Notes: generated by a model not told the origin, from the letters alone. Positions 23,612 through 34,900 are shown, counted from the stretch's first letter. The stretch: DNA of 64,000 nt from Sciurus carolinensis (GCF_902686445.1 NC_062221.1:33620575-33684574); one strand, 5' to 3'. A program made the numbers and translations.

Positions 23612-24120
23612 TCTACCCTCTTGAAAACCTATGATCAGAAAAATGAATTTATTTAGTTTTTAAAGTGTTCCATGTCTTCTCTAGTCACAATCACCTTCCC
23701 TTCTTTCTTTGAACTTAAAAAATATGTGCCTTTACTACTTATTGCCAGTATGTCCACTTCTCAATTATACTAGTTTTGAAAATGACTTTTATATTTCACT
23801 TGATCTCTCTTTTTCTCTTTCATTATTTTTTCTCCGTCTCTCACAACTAATAACACTTTGAGAATAAGTACATATTCCTTGAGAGTCTGGCAGATCATAG
23901 CCCATAATATCTTTGGAAAGAAATTTTTTTCTGAAATCTCATAGTTTAAAATTTTATATATGTTCTGCTTCTTATTCCAAGTCAAGGTCGTATTGTTATG
24001 TAACAAAGGTGTACATCATTTACTATTAACAAAAACAAGCAGTGGTTTCTTTCACTATTTTCTACAGCCTGTGAGAAGCCTGAGGCCAGTGTATGGAAGC
24101 AGAAAGACGGACATAGCTGT

Positions 24121-24147
24121 CTTTTTTTTTTTTTTTTTTTTTTTTTA
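24121..24147. repeat. Poly(T) tract
   Basis: About 26 consecutive T following 'agctgtc'. It could be the tail of a minus-strand retroposon, but the sequence to its right matches no SINE or L1 3' end that I know. Confidence 0.9.
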
Positions 24148-25423
24148 AATCTTAACTTCTTGTTTGGAATAACCAATTCAAGTTTTCAATTAAAACTTAA
24201 TTCAAAAGTTATTGTATTAATAATTCATACTAAATTTAGCAAACCAATCACATAAGCAAAATTTCAAAAATGCCCCCAAATTTCTTAGTAAATTTTAATT
24301 TTTCTCCCTCCAGGTTATGGGGAGTGTAACTTTAACCATTGAGTTATAATTATTGTAAAAACTACACATCTTAATATAAAATTAATATATTTACAGTCTC
24401 TACAAATAATTATATGTGTATTTGAGTGTGTGTGTGCGTGTGTGATCCCATGATTTTCTTTTTTCTAACTGTTTGGGGATTTTTAAATAAGGTAATATAC
24501 TTAATGTATGGAACTATGTTATATTTCTTTTTGTATTGTCTTAATGATATGATCCTTCTATATAAGTTGAAATTTTCTGTGCTACATTTTTTTTCTGTAG
24601 GCTATTTTATACTTATGGAAATTATACTATTTTTCAAAGTTTGTCTCTTGATGATTATATGAAATAATCACTTGTATATCCTTGGCTAATGGATGTTGTA
24701 AAATTTATTTCATTCAAATAAAGTTTCAACTAACTCAGAATTTTGAATAATGCTTGCAAACCTTATTATGACTTTATATGACCACATGAACCAGTCACAT
24801 GTCCATTTCAGCAGGTGACAGTTGTTTGAACCCAATCTATCTTAATATCATCTAGCTATTGCAGCTTTTGATTTATTGGTGAGGATGCTTGCTTTCACCA
24901 CTAAAAAATAAAAAATAAGAAAATAAACAAACAAACAAAAAAACCCCAAGTATTCTAGTTTGACTTTGGAAGCGATGGTACTCTTGATTCTTTCTTTATA
25001 TTGCATTTATACTAAAAGAGATATCTGTGAAATACTACCCTTCCTATATTCTACTTATGAAAGAAAGGTGTTTTGTCCAATCTTGATATTTTGTCTTCCT
25101 TGATCTGTGCCATATTTTGTGGTACATGCTCTGCCAGAATTACCCAACACTACCAATATTATTTTACTAAACCTAATGCTGACAGTTCAATTTTTCAATC
25201 AAATGAGATGAAAATATTTTTTAAAAAGTTTCTCCTTTTTACTTTCATCTGGCACAAAATGGCTAATTGATAGATCATCTTTCCAAATGCTAGGAAAATA
25301 AAATTCTCAATAACAACACTACACATTGATATATGGTATACAAATTTGGTTCAAAGTATATATTTGTTGAATGAAAAAAGAAATATATTAATGAATTTCC
25401 TAATTTATTGTGATGTATTTAGT

Positions 25424-25475
25424 ATCACAAATGTCACTTGTGGTAGGTCGCCACTATAGGTGGTGACATTTGATA
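25424..25475. repeat. Short inverted repeat (hairpin)
   Basis: Arms 'caaatgtcac' (25428-25437) and 'gtgacatttg' (25463-25472) are a perfect 10-bp inverted repeat with a 25-base loop. Allowing a 2-base bulge the match extends outward to 'tatca...tgata'. The total is too small for a typical MITE, and no target duplication is evident. Confidence 0.75.
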
Positions 25476-26149
25476 GGTTGATGATATTTCACATGCTTTT
25501 ACATACTTAAAAATAAAGTTTAATACATTTGCTTACATTTGCATTTTAGAGACCAGATGGAGAGATAGATCAAAAAGTTTTCTGAAATGGAGAGTTACTT
25601 ATGCCAAAAGGTTAACAAGAATTGGTGTTGTAACATATACAGAAAGATTTATAATGAATTATCCCTGTGGATATTCCATTCATTAGCAAGACACATGATA
25701 TCTATGCCTCATTTCACTGTGTATAAGACTTTCTTAGGCTATTAAATTACTAAAAAAGCATTTACTCATTTTTCTTCAACAATGTTCAAATTGTAAAAAC
25801 TCATTGTTTTATGGGATTTTTGTGTTAAGAGAATAATTTGTTTAAATGGTAATAATTTTAAAGAATTATTTAAATAAGAACTTTATATTGAAAAAAAAGG
25901 TATGGTTTCAAATCTGGATATACATTTTTTAGAAAGGTAGACACTTCTATCTACCAACAAAACATCAGTTCCTCCTTCTTTTACTTAGAAAGCTTACCAT
26001 GTGAGTTAGAGGTTGTTATGGTCAACAGACAAAGGCATTAATCACTAGGATTAGTTAATCTCTTAAAAGGAGATTAGCTGTGAATTTATTCCTTTGCCCT
26101 TCTTTCCCTCTATCCTTCCTTGATCACTCTCATTATCTTGGGGTAGAGT

Positions 26150-26505
26150 AGCTATTGGCGTATCTCCCCAGAGTTCACGTGTTGAAAACTCCTATGTTAA
26201 GAGTATTTGGAGTGAAGCCTCTGGAAGGTAATTAGGGTTAGATGAGTTCATAAGGGTGGGGCCTTCATGATGGGATTATTGGTTTTATAAGAAGTGGAAA
26301 AGAGACTCTAATCCTCTCGCTCCCTTGCTTTCACTATAAGATGCCTTCTGCAAAGTCATCATGCAACAGAAAACCCCTCACCTGGTTTTATTACCTTGAT
26401 ATTGGGCTTTCCAGGCTCTGGAAATGAGGAATAAAATTATTTTCCTTTTATATTACCCAGTATGTGATATTCTGTCCTAGCAGCAGAAACAAACTAAGAA
26501 ACAAC
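26150..26505 (+). mobile_element. MaLR-type LTR
   Basis: 'ctccccagagttcacgtgtt', 'ggagtgaagcctctggaagg', 'gggtggggccttcatgatgg', 'ggttttataagaagtgga', then 'gaggaataaaattat' and the end 'gcagcagaaacaaactaaga' follow MaLR order, with a poly(A)-signal-like aataaa. Solo LTR. Confidence 0.75.
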
Positions 26506-26724
26506 TCAATGTCATACACTCCCTGTAACAATTATTAATATAGATTTTTGTTTTCCAAAAAATAAAAATAAACTTGAGGTTATTCGCAACATATGGTTGC
26601 TTGCCTAGTCTCTACTAATGCTGTTATCTACCTATCAGAAGCAAAATAGAAGCTTTTCTGTGGAAATTTCTTCATTATTCCAAAGTATATATGTCTGCAA
26701 CAATCCTCAAAATCATCATAGGAG

Positions 26725-27140
26725 TCCATTTTGTCTAGCATGTGATTTAAATTCAATGCTTCTTTGTTGATTTTTTTTGTCTTGATTTTTCCATTAATAA
26801 AGAGGAGTATTGAAATCACCTGTAATTATTGTATTGCAGTTTATCTCTTCTTGAGATCTAGTTATGTGTGTTTGGGACTGGTGATCACACATAGTGCCTC
26901 ACACGTGCTCCCACTGAACTGCAATACTGGTCTTCCTTCAAGTTCTATTAATGTTCATGTTTTAGATGCTCTGATATTGGGTGCATATGTATTTACAATT
27001 GTTATATTGTGTTGCTGTATTGAGCCCTTTGTCATTATATAATGGCCTAACTTTTCTCTTTTTATAGTTTTTGACTCAACTTCTGTTTTATCTCAAAGAA
27101 TTATAGCTACTCCTTCTCTCTTTTGGTTTCCTTGCATGAA
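26725..27140 (-). mobile_element. L1 ORF2 endonuclease segment, inverted half of a twin-primed L1
   Basis: Reverse complement of L1 ORF2 N-terminal region: 'agtattgaaatcacctgtaa', 'ttattgtattgcag', 'gatattgggtgcatatgtat', 'ttacaattgttatat' and 'cattatataatggcctaa'. It points away from the sense 3' L1 part that follows at 27200, as expected for a 5' inversion. It is interrupted by a short ID-like piece near 26875-26935. Confidence 0.65.
26872..26935 (-). mobile_element. Possible ID-type SINE fragment inside the inverted L1
   Basis: 'gggactggtgatcacacata' and 'gtgcctcacacgtgctccca' resemble the antisense ID body (gggattgaacccag...gcctcacacatgcta). The surrounding L1 order continues on both sides. 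Short and diverged. Confidence 0.4.
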
Positions 27141-27199
27141 AACTGAAAATCTTCCTTAAAACAAAGTAAACATTTTAAAGAACAAAAAGAGTGGGAGAA

Positions 27200-28040
27200 A
27201 ACAGTTGTATATTTTATGTATAAAAATAACTTGCAGGCAAGGATGTGGAGAAAGTAGAGCCCTTCCACACTGTGGGAATGTAAATTATTACAGTCACTAT
27301 AGAAAACAACATGGAGAGTTTACAAAATAAATAAAAATAGATCTACCATATCTAGCAATCCTACTGCTGGGTATACACACAAAGAAAGTGAAATGAGCGT
27401 GTCAAAAAGATGTTGTGTTTCCATGCACCTGATGTATTCAAAATAGCTAGGATATGAAATCAACCTAAACGTCCACTAGTAGATAAAGAAAATGTGGTAT
27501 ATATACACAGAGGAATACTATTCCACCATGAAAAAGCATATAATCCTGTCATTTGGGATAACATTGTTGAACCTGGTAGATAAATGCTAAATGAAATGTC
27601 AAGCACAGGGAAAAAAAAAAAAAAAAAAGAACATCATGATCTCACTCAAATGTGGAATCTTAAAATGATGATTTTTTAGAAATTGAGAGTAGAATAGGGG
27701 GTCACCAGAACCTGGGAGGAGTGGAGAAAAGGAAGTAGGGAATAGTTTAAATCAACACTTACAATATTGTCATTTGATAGGACGAGTAAAGCCTGATCTA
27801 TAACACATCAGGGTGAATAGAATTAAAAGAATATATTATGTATCCCAAAAAACTTAGAAAAAGGAATATATATTCAGTATAAAGAAATGATAAAAGTTTA
27901 AGGTGATGGGTATATGCTAATTACCCTGAATTTATCATTTCCAATGTATATGTGAATCAAAGCATTATGTTGTACCTCATAAATATGCACAAATATTATG
28001 TATCAATCAAAAAATACATAATAAAATTCAAGAAAAAAAT
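27200..28040 (+). mobile_element. L1 ORF2 C-terminus and 3' UTR, sense half of the same insertion
   Basis: Sense L1: 'gcaaggatgtggagaaagta', 'cctactgctgggtatacaca', 'tgtggtatatatacacagag', 'gaatactattccaccatgaa', then an A18 run at about 27611-27628, 'ctcactcaaatgtggaatct' and the L1MA-like 3' UTR ending in an A-rich tail near 28040. The ORF2 end is full of stops. Age looks intermediate, older than the squirrel L1s at 37-41 kb. Confidence 0.8.
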
Positions 28041-28790
28041 GTCAAAAGCAGAAAGAATCACTACCAACAGTCATATATCAACATAGTAAGAATGGTTTTA
28101 TTGAGCATTCCTGTGGAGCCAAGACCTAGAGCAAGAGACCACTCCTTTCAGTATGTCTCCTATGACCACAGGAAGAAATATACAGTGTTTAGTCACATTT
28201 TACAATGTAGAATTAAATGATTCACCACAGTATAAATACTAAATCAGGAAAATTGAATTTAACATACTAGTATTAATTTAATATAATCTATTCTTAATTT
28301 AATAATTTGTCCTAATAATAACCTTCATAGCACTTTAATTCTAAGATTCGCATACACAACTAATGTTGATAGCATTCCTCTGAAATGGCTATTATTACAG
28401 ATACCTACTTTGAAATTTTTGAAGGTTGGAGTCACTTACTGTCAAGAAATATATGCTAGTCAAATCTTATCTCCAACTTTTAACTAGACATGTAGAGTAT
28501 TTAGAACCTTTATGGAAATATTTTATAATCTAGCTATACTCTTAAAATTATTTTGTCATTGTTTTTTTTTTCCTTTCCTTTGACCATCTTTAACAATTTT
28601 TGGTAGTCCTGATATTCTGACTCATTTACTGTTTAATCTTTCAAGTTGCAAATGAGACAGGATGAAAAAGAAGTAATTTGAGGTTTTATGAATATTTTTG
28701 TTGAGATAACTAACAGAAGTTTTAAACTTTATTGAGAATTTATACTGATAAAATTCATTACTTTAAGCATTGCAGTGATCATAAATTGGT
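28041..28790. other. Mostly unassigned; possible L1M 3' end at 28690-28780
   Basis: No gene. A segment starting 'tttaaactttattgagaatt' looks like the antisense start of an L1M 3' UTR but is too short to call firmly. The rest matches nothing that I recognise. Confidence 0.35.
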
Positions 28791-28794
28791 CACA

Positions 28795-28915
28795 CTTATA
28801 TTTGTTATTTTACAGGTTATGAAATTGAAGCATTCACAGGTCAATTAATGTAGTAAGTGTTAAAGTCAGGATCTGACCTCAACCTCTCTGGTTCAAAGTC
28901 TGCATACATGAGTGG
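28795..28915 (+). mobile_element. MIR SINE 3' fragment
   Basis: 'tattttacaggttatgaaat', 'gaagcattcacaggtcaatt', 'taagtgttaaagtcaggatc' and 'ctctggttcaaagtctgcat' match the second half of MIR in order. Confidence 0.7.
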
Positions 28916-28954
28916 TCTGTTTTCTCATATTTCCAGAAGTCAGTACCAGAAACA

Positions 28955-29325
28955 CTATGCTGGTCATCTTTCTATTAGTGAAACAAAAAACTTTAGATAA
29001 TCAACTTACAAAGAGAACATATTCATTTTGGCTCCTTTTTGAAGATTTCAGTCCATGATTGCTTGGAGCCATTGTTGTGGGTCTATGGTGGCATCTCAGA
29101 GTGAGAGCATGTGGTAGAACAAAGCCACTCACCAAATGGTCAGAAGTGAAAGAGAAAGAGACAGAGTCCCATTATCTACTTTGAGGACATTACCCTCTGG
29201 TGACCTAAAGAACTTCCACTAGGCCCCACCTCTTAAAGCTTCATCATCTCCCAATACTGCTAAGCTCAGAGGACACTCTAGATCCAAACTTAGGAAACAC
29301 TCAGGAAATAATTTACATTTACTTG
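28955..29325 (-). mobile_element. MaLR-type LTR, antisense
   Basis: The antisense order 'ttagataatcaacttacaaa', 'tttcagtccatgattgcttg', 'gagccattgttgtgggtcta', 'cactaggccccacctcttaa' and 'ctcccaatactgctaa' is the complement of the LTR type also present in sense at 31965-32300 (compare its 'aagttgattatctcag'). Confidence 0.75.
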
Positions 29326-29707
29326 TTGGTCAATTTGACTTTAAGGTCATTTTCTTGAAAAATCATGCTTCAGAGTTCTCAGCACAGTCATAGATACATT
29401 AACAAAAGTTTTGAGGACTAAGGCAGACATTCATCCACTGTATTATGAGGATACATGTATGATAAAGCAACACCTTCAATGTTTTCATGTAAATGATCCT
29501 ATCTTCCAAATTTGTTTCCTTAATCGAAGTTCACACATAAGAAATCAAAACTATATTTTTCTGTGTCATGTGGAGAAAAACAGCAGTTTGACTTTTTACC
29601 CATTATCCCACCCATTCCCCTAAAGATTCTCACGATGCTAGATGGCAGGTTAAAAAAATGGGTCCTTTTTACAAGGTGAGAGAATTAAAATTCCTGACTT
29701 TTTTCTT

Positions 29708-29821
29708 TCTTTTTTTTTTTTTTTTTTTTTTTTGCAGGGGTGGTGGAGATTGAACCCAGGATCTTGAGCTTGACAGGCACTCAGTTAGTAGAGTACTAAC
29801 TGAGCTATCTCCCCAACCCCT
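29708..29821 (-). mobile_element. ID SINE, antisense, with target duplication
   Basis: Long T tail (about 29709-29734), then 'ggtggagattgaacccagga' and 'ctaactgagctatctcccca', the reverse complement of the ID body. Flanking 'acttttttctt' occurs at 29697-29707 and 29822-29832, an 11-bp perfect target duplication. The bases 'actcagttagtagagtacta' show a small local duplication within the element. Confidence 0.92.
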
Positions 29822-29839
29822 ACTTTTTTCTTCCATTGA

Positions 29840-30210
29840 ACACTGTAATGTTGAATATTGTTTCCATTCACCTGGACTACCCAAGTCAAATCTTTGCTTC
29901 TGTTTACTATTCAAACTGCTCACTTACTAAAATGTTATATAGATTTCTCATTCTTGATTAGTGGCATGATTTCTACACTGTGTACACAAACTTGGACACA
30001 GAACAATATGTTTTCATTTACTTTTTATTTTTATTGTCCCCACATTGTGATAGGAGAATGACAACTGACAAGATTTCTGATTGTAGTTGAGTTACCATAA
30101 ACTATTCTTCCCACACCTCAAATGGTTGTCATGTTCAGAGTCAGAGGTCTTTCAGGTATGAAGTGATTATTACAGTCTGACATACAACTTACCCATGTTT
30201 GTCTATTAAT
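29840..30210. other. No gene or assigned repeat
   Basis: Anonymous sequence between an ID element and two L2 remnants. Confidence 0.35.
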
Positions 30211-30214
30211 CATG

Positions 30215-30345
30215 AGTCTCCCTATCATGAAACATAAACTTTGTAAAGACAGATATTTTTGTTTTTGTTTTTCCATTTCACTGTCCAAATGATATCTGCA
30301 ACATAGTATGAGATTGAAAATTATTTTGCTGAATGAATGTTGAAG
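30215..30345 (+). mobile_element. L2 LINE 3' terminus, sense (copy 1)
   Basis: 'cataaactttgtaaagacag' (for gtaagctccatgagggcag), 'atctgcaacatagtatgaga' and the terminal 'tgctgaatgaatgttga' preserve the L2 3' end order. Confidence 0.6.
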
Positions 30346-30439
30346 AATTTCTTGCCCTCTATATTGTCTGTAGTACATTTATATATACCCATAACACCTA
30401 AGGCATATTATGATCATTTCACCTTTTTAATTGGATGTC

Positions 30440-30585
30440 ATAACTTGTTTATTAATATATCTTACTCTCTAGACAGTAGGTCTTTGAGGATAAGCATGTG
30501 CTTTATTTACCTTTGTTGCCAGAGTGGGAATACCTAGTTCACAGGGAATTCTGTGCATTTCTTGAAGTGAAGCCAAGAATAAATA
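30440..30585 (+). mobile_element. L2-like 3' terminus, sense (copy 2)
   Basis: A second block, 'ctagacagtaggtctttgag', 'gataagcatgtgctttattt' and 'cctttgttgccagagtggga', resembles the same L2 3' region about 220 bases downstream. Either an independent insertion or an ancient duplication. Confidence 0.4.
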
Positions 30586-30589
30586 GCTT

Positions 30590-31305
30590 CTAATATCACA
30601 ATATGAAAATTTAAAATATCATAATTTCAGTTAATGTAAAGATACAAACCAAGTTTCATGATATGTGTAGATACTGGCAAGTGTGAGAAACCACTTTCGT
30701 CATTGATTATTTTGTGGCTTTATATCTACTTTGCAATGATAAAAAAGCATAAAATAGTAAATACCTACCAAACTCTGAAGGTCTTTTAAATTATTAGATT
30801 AGTTTTAAAATAAAAAGAAAAGCAGAGACAAAATATATTGATGTAATTTATATTTTAAAAATAGACATGGATTTTTATGGATTCTTTCTTCTTACAAAAA
30901 CATATTTCTTGTTCCCATGAAATTATATTAAGTCAGTGGATTTTAAATTGAATTGTAGGTGTAGCTGTCTAAGAGAGTATATTTATGAAAAGAAAGCTCT
31001 TATTCCTTGACACTGAATAGCAGGTAAAATTAACATAGAAAATCTTCAATTATGATCAGGCATTAGGCATATAGATGTGTATGTATATATATTTGCAAAT
31101 ATGTACACAAACACATAAAGTCATATACACATAATGTCAAGTCTTTGCCTATGTGTTTGTATGTGTGTATGCATATATCTGAATAAAGGCAAATTCTTTA
31201 TTTAGCTCCCTATTTAACAAATGTATTCTTAGCTTGCCTTATCATCAAAGGAAAGGGATTTTTAACATGGTGCTTGAATATTTTTAGCCCCAAGTAATTT
31301 GCTTT
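30590..31305. other. No gene or assigned repeat
   Basis: AT-rich with short TA/GT alternations near 31070-31180. No exon-like frame. Confidence 0.4.
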
Positions 31306-31310
31306 ACAGT

Positions 31311-31347
31311 TTCTTTCTCTCCCTCCCTCTCTCTCTCTCTCTTTCTT
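31311..31347. repeat. (CT)n/(CCCT)n microsatellite
   Basis: 'tttctttctctccctccctc' followed by six or so CT units and 'tttctttt'; pyrimidine-only tract immediately before an antisense ID element. Confidence 0.9.
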
Positions 31348-31356
31348 TTATGAATT

Positions 31357-31437
31357 TAGTTTTTTCAGTGCTGAGTATCAAACTCAGGGTCTCATATGTA
31401 CTAGGCAAGTTCTCTACCACTGATTTTTACCCCAGTC
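31357..31437 (-). mobile_element. ID SINE, antisense, diverged
   Basis: 'cagtgctgagtatcaaactc', 'agggtctcatatgtactagg' and 'caagttctctaccactga' followed by 'taccccagtc' is the reverse complement of an ID body. Confidence 0.75.
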
Positions 31438-31439
31438 TA

Positions 31440-31960
31440 ATTTTTTTTTTTAAATAGAATCATACACACTTTAAACTGAGGCTCACATTCTTTAACCCAT
31501 GTTTTCCTAATGAAAGAAAAGATGTATTATTTTGATTCACACTCTCTGAAGAAAAAGAGACTTCTCTTAAATTCTATTAAAAAAAATTTGAAATTTTAAA
31601 TTGAAACCTCGGTGTTCATTGATCTTAATTTTATTCCATATGATAATAAAGTAAAAGTTAAGTTGCTCATCACATTTTATTCATAGAATGCTATATTACT
31701 GCAAATGTTGTATTATTCCAAAGAATGCTATAGACAAATGCCTTCTCTGGATATGTGAGAGTTTTCATTAAGGGAGTGAGAGAGGGAGAGAAAAAAACCA
31801 TGAGAGAATGTGAAATTTGCCACACATAAATAGTAGAATATTTGTTACAGGGATACTGTTCTGAAAAAATTTGCATGGAAAATACTGAAATAAACTGATG
31901 AACTAATGACTTTTTCAATTACCCTCATGTGTTGCTAATGCCTTATTAGTTGTTCACTGA
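31440..31960. other. No gene or assigned repeat
   Basis: T-rich start (31441-31452), otherwise anonymous; nothing coding. Confidence 0.4.
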
Positions 31961-31964
31961 TTGT

Positions 31965-32300
31965 TATAATTTGAATGAGTTCCCCAAAGCCCATAAGGTT
32001 AAGGCTGAGGCCTGTAGCACTGTTGGGAAGTGGTGGAATCTTTAAGAGGTGAGGTCTCGTGGAAGTAAGTTAGGGTTTGGGGTGCATAGAAGAGCATATT
32101 GGGACTCTAGTGTCTCTTACACTTTTTGCTTCCCTGCTATCATGAGGTGACAGGATCTCACTGCCACAGCTCCTGCCACAACAGGGTCAAGAAATCATGG
32201 ACGGAAATCTCCAAAGCTGTGAGACAAAATAAATATTTTCTTCAAATAAGTTGATTATCTCAGATATTTTGGCACAGTAATGAAACTCTGACGAACACAG
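31965..32300 (+). mobile_element. MaLR-type LTR
   Basis: 'tgttataatttgaatgagtt' followed by 'ccccaaagcccataaggtta', 'gttgggaagtggtggaatct', 'ttaagaggtgaggtctcgtg', 'gtgagacaaaataaatattt' and 'ggcacagtaatgaaactctg' is a well-ordered MaLR LTR. The polyadenylation-like 'aataaa' is at about 32228-32233. Confidence 0.85.
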
Positions 32301-32950
32301 AAATAAACCTATGGAAAAACTGTTGCTCACTGTTAAATTATAATAATTATGTCTCTCCAGAGATTGAACACCTCAAGTGTTACATTGAAATCTAACAAAT
32401 ATCATTATTTCTATTATTTAAGCTATTTACTATTTGCTTTATGCTATGTTGTGTACTAAATAATAGAGATTGAATGGTATAAACATGTTGCTTATTTTCA
32501 CTAAGCCATCTGGAAGAGATAGGAAGATGGAAAACCAAAATAGTGAGGGACAAATAATAAGCATTATATAGAATAATAAGGAGACTGGTTAGGGCAGTTG
32601 CTTATATAATCTTTTAGATCAAGGAAATCTTTGTAGGGATATAATTTGTAACCAGGAAACTGAAGGGTGTACAGATAATATTAGGACGAATGTGTGGTGG
32701 AAGTACATTAGAGGGTATGCTCATGTCTGATGAGTTCTGTGAACTGAAGAAAGTTTATGATAACTATGGTTAAGGCAACAGACCTGAGAGGGAGAGATGG
32801 GGAAAAGTGGGAAAGAAAGAGGGTAGACAGATAATTGAAGCAAGAATTAAGGACAGTCAGTCAGTCAGTCAGTGTAGATAGGTAATCAGGTCAGATGGTG
32901 GAAATGGAGGCAGGTTTGGGTTCTGAAAGTTGGAGACCACCCCTGGGAGA
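32301..32950. other. No gene; contains a (CAGT)5 microsatellite
   Basis: Unassigned sequence. Five perfect CAGT units lie at 32854-32873. Confidence 0.45.
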
Positions 32951-32956
32951 TTGGAA

Positions 32957-33420
32957 TGTTAATGCTTCCAGTGCAGTTTGATTACCAAGATCACCTGCCT
33001 ATCCTACCCCTCCCAGAAGATTGTTAATGAGGCACCCTCTAACAGACAGGGAACTGCTAATTAATGCCCCTTGGACTGCTGCTCCTTTTCTGTCAGGATT
33101 GCTCCACCTTAGCTCTTTCAGCCCACCTGCTTCCCGTCTTTTGGCCAGCATCTCCTGGACCTAGTCATGTACACAGGAAGAACAAAGATAAGGGGGAAGA
33201 GGGCAGGAGAACAAAGAAAGTCTAAAATGTATAAAAGGAGCAGGATGCTCTCACTTCTTGGGATACCAGGACACCAGCTATGGCCCCTTCTCCCTCCCAG
33301 GAGAAGTCTGTGTTACTATTATTGCAATAAAACTCACTTTCTATGCTTGCCTCAGCATTCTTCTCCAATGTTCAAACTTCAACAATGAGGAAGCAGAACT
33401 TGTCACTCATAACCGGCATT
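32957..33420 (+). mobile_element. Solo retroviral-type LTR (ERV1-like) with promoter and poly(A) signal
   Basis: The segment is GC-richer than its surroundings and has LTR architecture: U3 with 'gcccacctgcttcccg', a TATA box 'tataaaag' at 33230-33237, an R-like 'gatgctctcacttcttggga' and 'taccaggacaccag', AATAAA at 33326-33331, then a 'ctttctatgcttgcctcagc' U5 start. The TATA to poly(A) distance is about 95 bases, normal for an R region. No gag, pol or env adjoins it. Exact ends (TG...CA) and target duplication could not be established. Confidence 0.7.
33230..33331 (+). promoter_or_regulatory. LTR TATA box to AATAAA interval
   Basis: TATAAAAG at 33230-33237 and AATAAA at 33326-33331 in the same orientation. 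This LTR could still start or end transcripts on the plus strand; whether it does is not visible from sequence. Confidence 0.6.
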
Positions 33421-33549
33421 ATCATATTCAGAAGAAACCCGATCATTTAGATCTGATAGTCATGTAAGAACTTTGAATATTTTTGTTAAAAGTAAGAAAA
33501 CACAGCATAAGTTTAAGCATGGTAACTAAATACTCAGATATGCATGTTA

Positions 33550-33850
33550 TTTTTTTATTGAGGTTTAACATAGATACGGAAACGGGTATATGAACTTAGT
33601 GCCTAGAGTCAACAATATGGTATCATGCACTTCAAAATTTCAATACTAAGTGTTCTTACACCAAAAATAAACAAGCAAATGAAAACCAAAGGGACACATG
33701 CAAACTGTGGGAAGTGTTGACTAAGTCCCTTTGGTTGTGTTAAGTGATGGTCTCACTGTATTGCCGCATCCACACTTATTAAGTTGTGCACAGTAAATTT
33801 GTGCATTTTGTTGTATATTAATTATTCCTCAATAAAACTTTAATTTACAA
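33550..33850 (+). mobile_element. Old L1 3' UTR, sense
   Basis: 'caatatggtatcatgcactt' (for aatatggtatgatg), 'ctaagtgttcttacaccaaa', 'aataaacaagcaaatg' and the terminal 'tgtatattaattattcctca' with 'ataaaactttaa' correspond to an L1M-type 3' end. Confidence 0.55.
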
Positions 33851-34039
33851 GAGTTTTTAATGTAAGGAAAAAAAAGAGTAGCTCAACAAAATTTGATCAC
33901 TTTCAGGTTAAAATGTGGAATATTCCCAATATTCCAAAAGATTACTTTGATCTGGCTGCTATTAACTATCAAACACCCAAATAACAGTAACTATGTTCTG
34001 TTACTCACCTAACTTAACTTTGCTTTCTTCAAATTAATT

Positions 34040-34900
34040 ATTAACTGAGTCATATAGCAAGGACTTTTCATTGAGGTTTCTGTTGCTCAACTATTTCTGT
34101 GATATTTTTCCATGTTTTTCTGTAGCAATATTTCATTTTCTTTATACAGGGTTTTCCATTATTTAAATTTATCCATTTTAATATTGGTAGACATTTGAGT
34201 TGTTTAGATTATTTGAATAGTTTGATTAATGTTATTATGGATAATCTAGAGCATGTCTTTTGGTGAAAATCTGCATTCTTTTCATGTATATGTATATTCA
34301 TTTATTTATTTTTGTATTTGTGAATTTTTAAAACATATTTTTTGTAAAACTGTTTTATCCATGGGTTTACCTAGCAAACAGTTTTGTGAAGTGATTTCTC
34401 CTTTTACATTCACATTAGAAATGAGAATTCTTTCTCCACTTGCTTTTGAAAATTTGACATTGTTAATTACTTTATTTTTACCCATTTAGGTTGGGGTATT
34501 TCATTTTAGTATATAATTTTCTTGTTCCTCATAATTGATTATACTAAACAACTTTTCAGATGCTTATAAAGTTCACTTTTGTGATGTTCTTTTGTTAATT
34601 TTTAAATTGAGTTTCCATTTCTTGTTTTATTATTTATATATATGTATATATATATGCAATATTTTTATCTGTGCCATATTTTATAATATATCTCTCAGAT
34701 ATGTGTAAACGGTGGTCTGTTTTCTATTTTCTTAATATTGTAATTTAATTAATAGATGTTCATAATTTTAATGACATTAGTATATGATTTTTATGATGAG
34801 CAGTTTTTGGGGTATTGTTTAAATACATTATGCCTATTGGAAACTTTTAAATAATACTCTTTATGGTTTCTATTAGAACCTTCATTGTTATAAGGTTGAT
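34040..34900 (-). mobile_element. Old L1 (L1M-type) 3' region, antisense
   Basis: 'ctgtagcaatatttcatttt', 'tagacatttgagttgtttag', 'gcatgtcttttggtgaaaat', 'ccttttacattcacattaga' and 'tttctccacttgcttttg' follow the reverse complement of the L1M ORF2 C-terminus and 3' UTR. A (TA)n run at about 34634-34656 lies inside it. Confidence 0.55.

Larger units (their letters stand above)
23620..26140. other. No gene or assigned repeat over about 2.5 kb
   Basis: AT-rich DNA with a long T run (24121-24147), a short GT run near 24426-24442 and an A/CAAA-rich patch at 24901-24946. Only the hairpin at 25424-25475 stands out. Confidence 0.4.
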
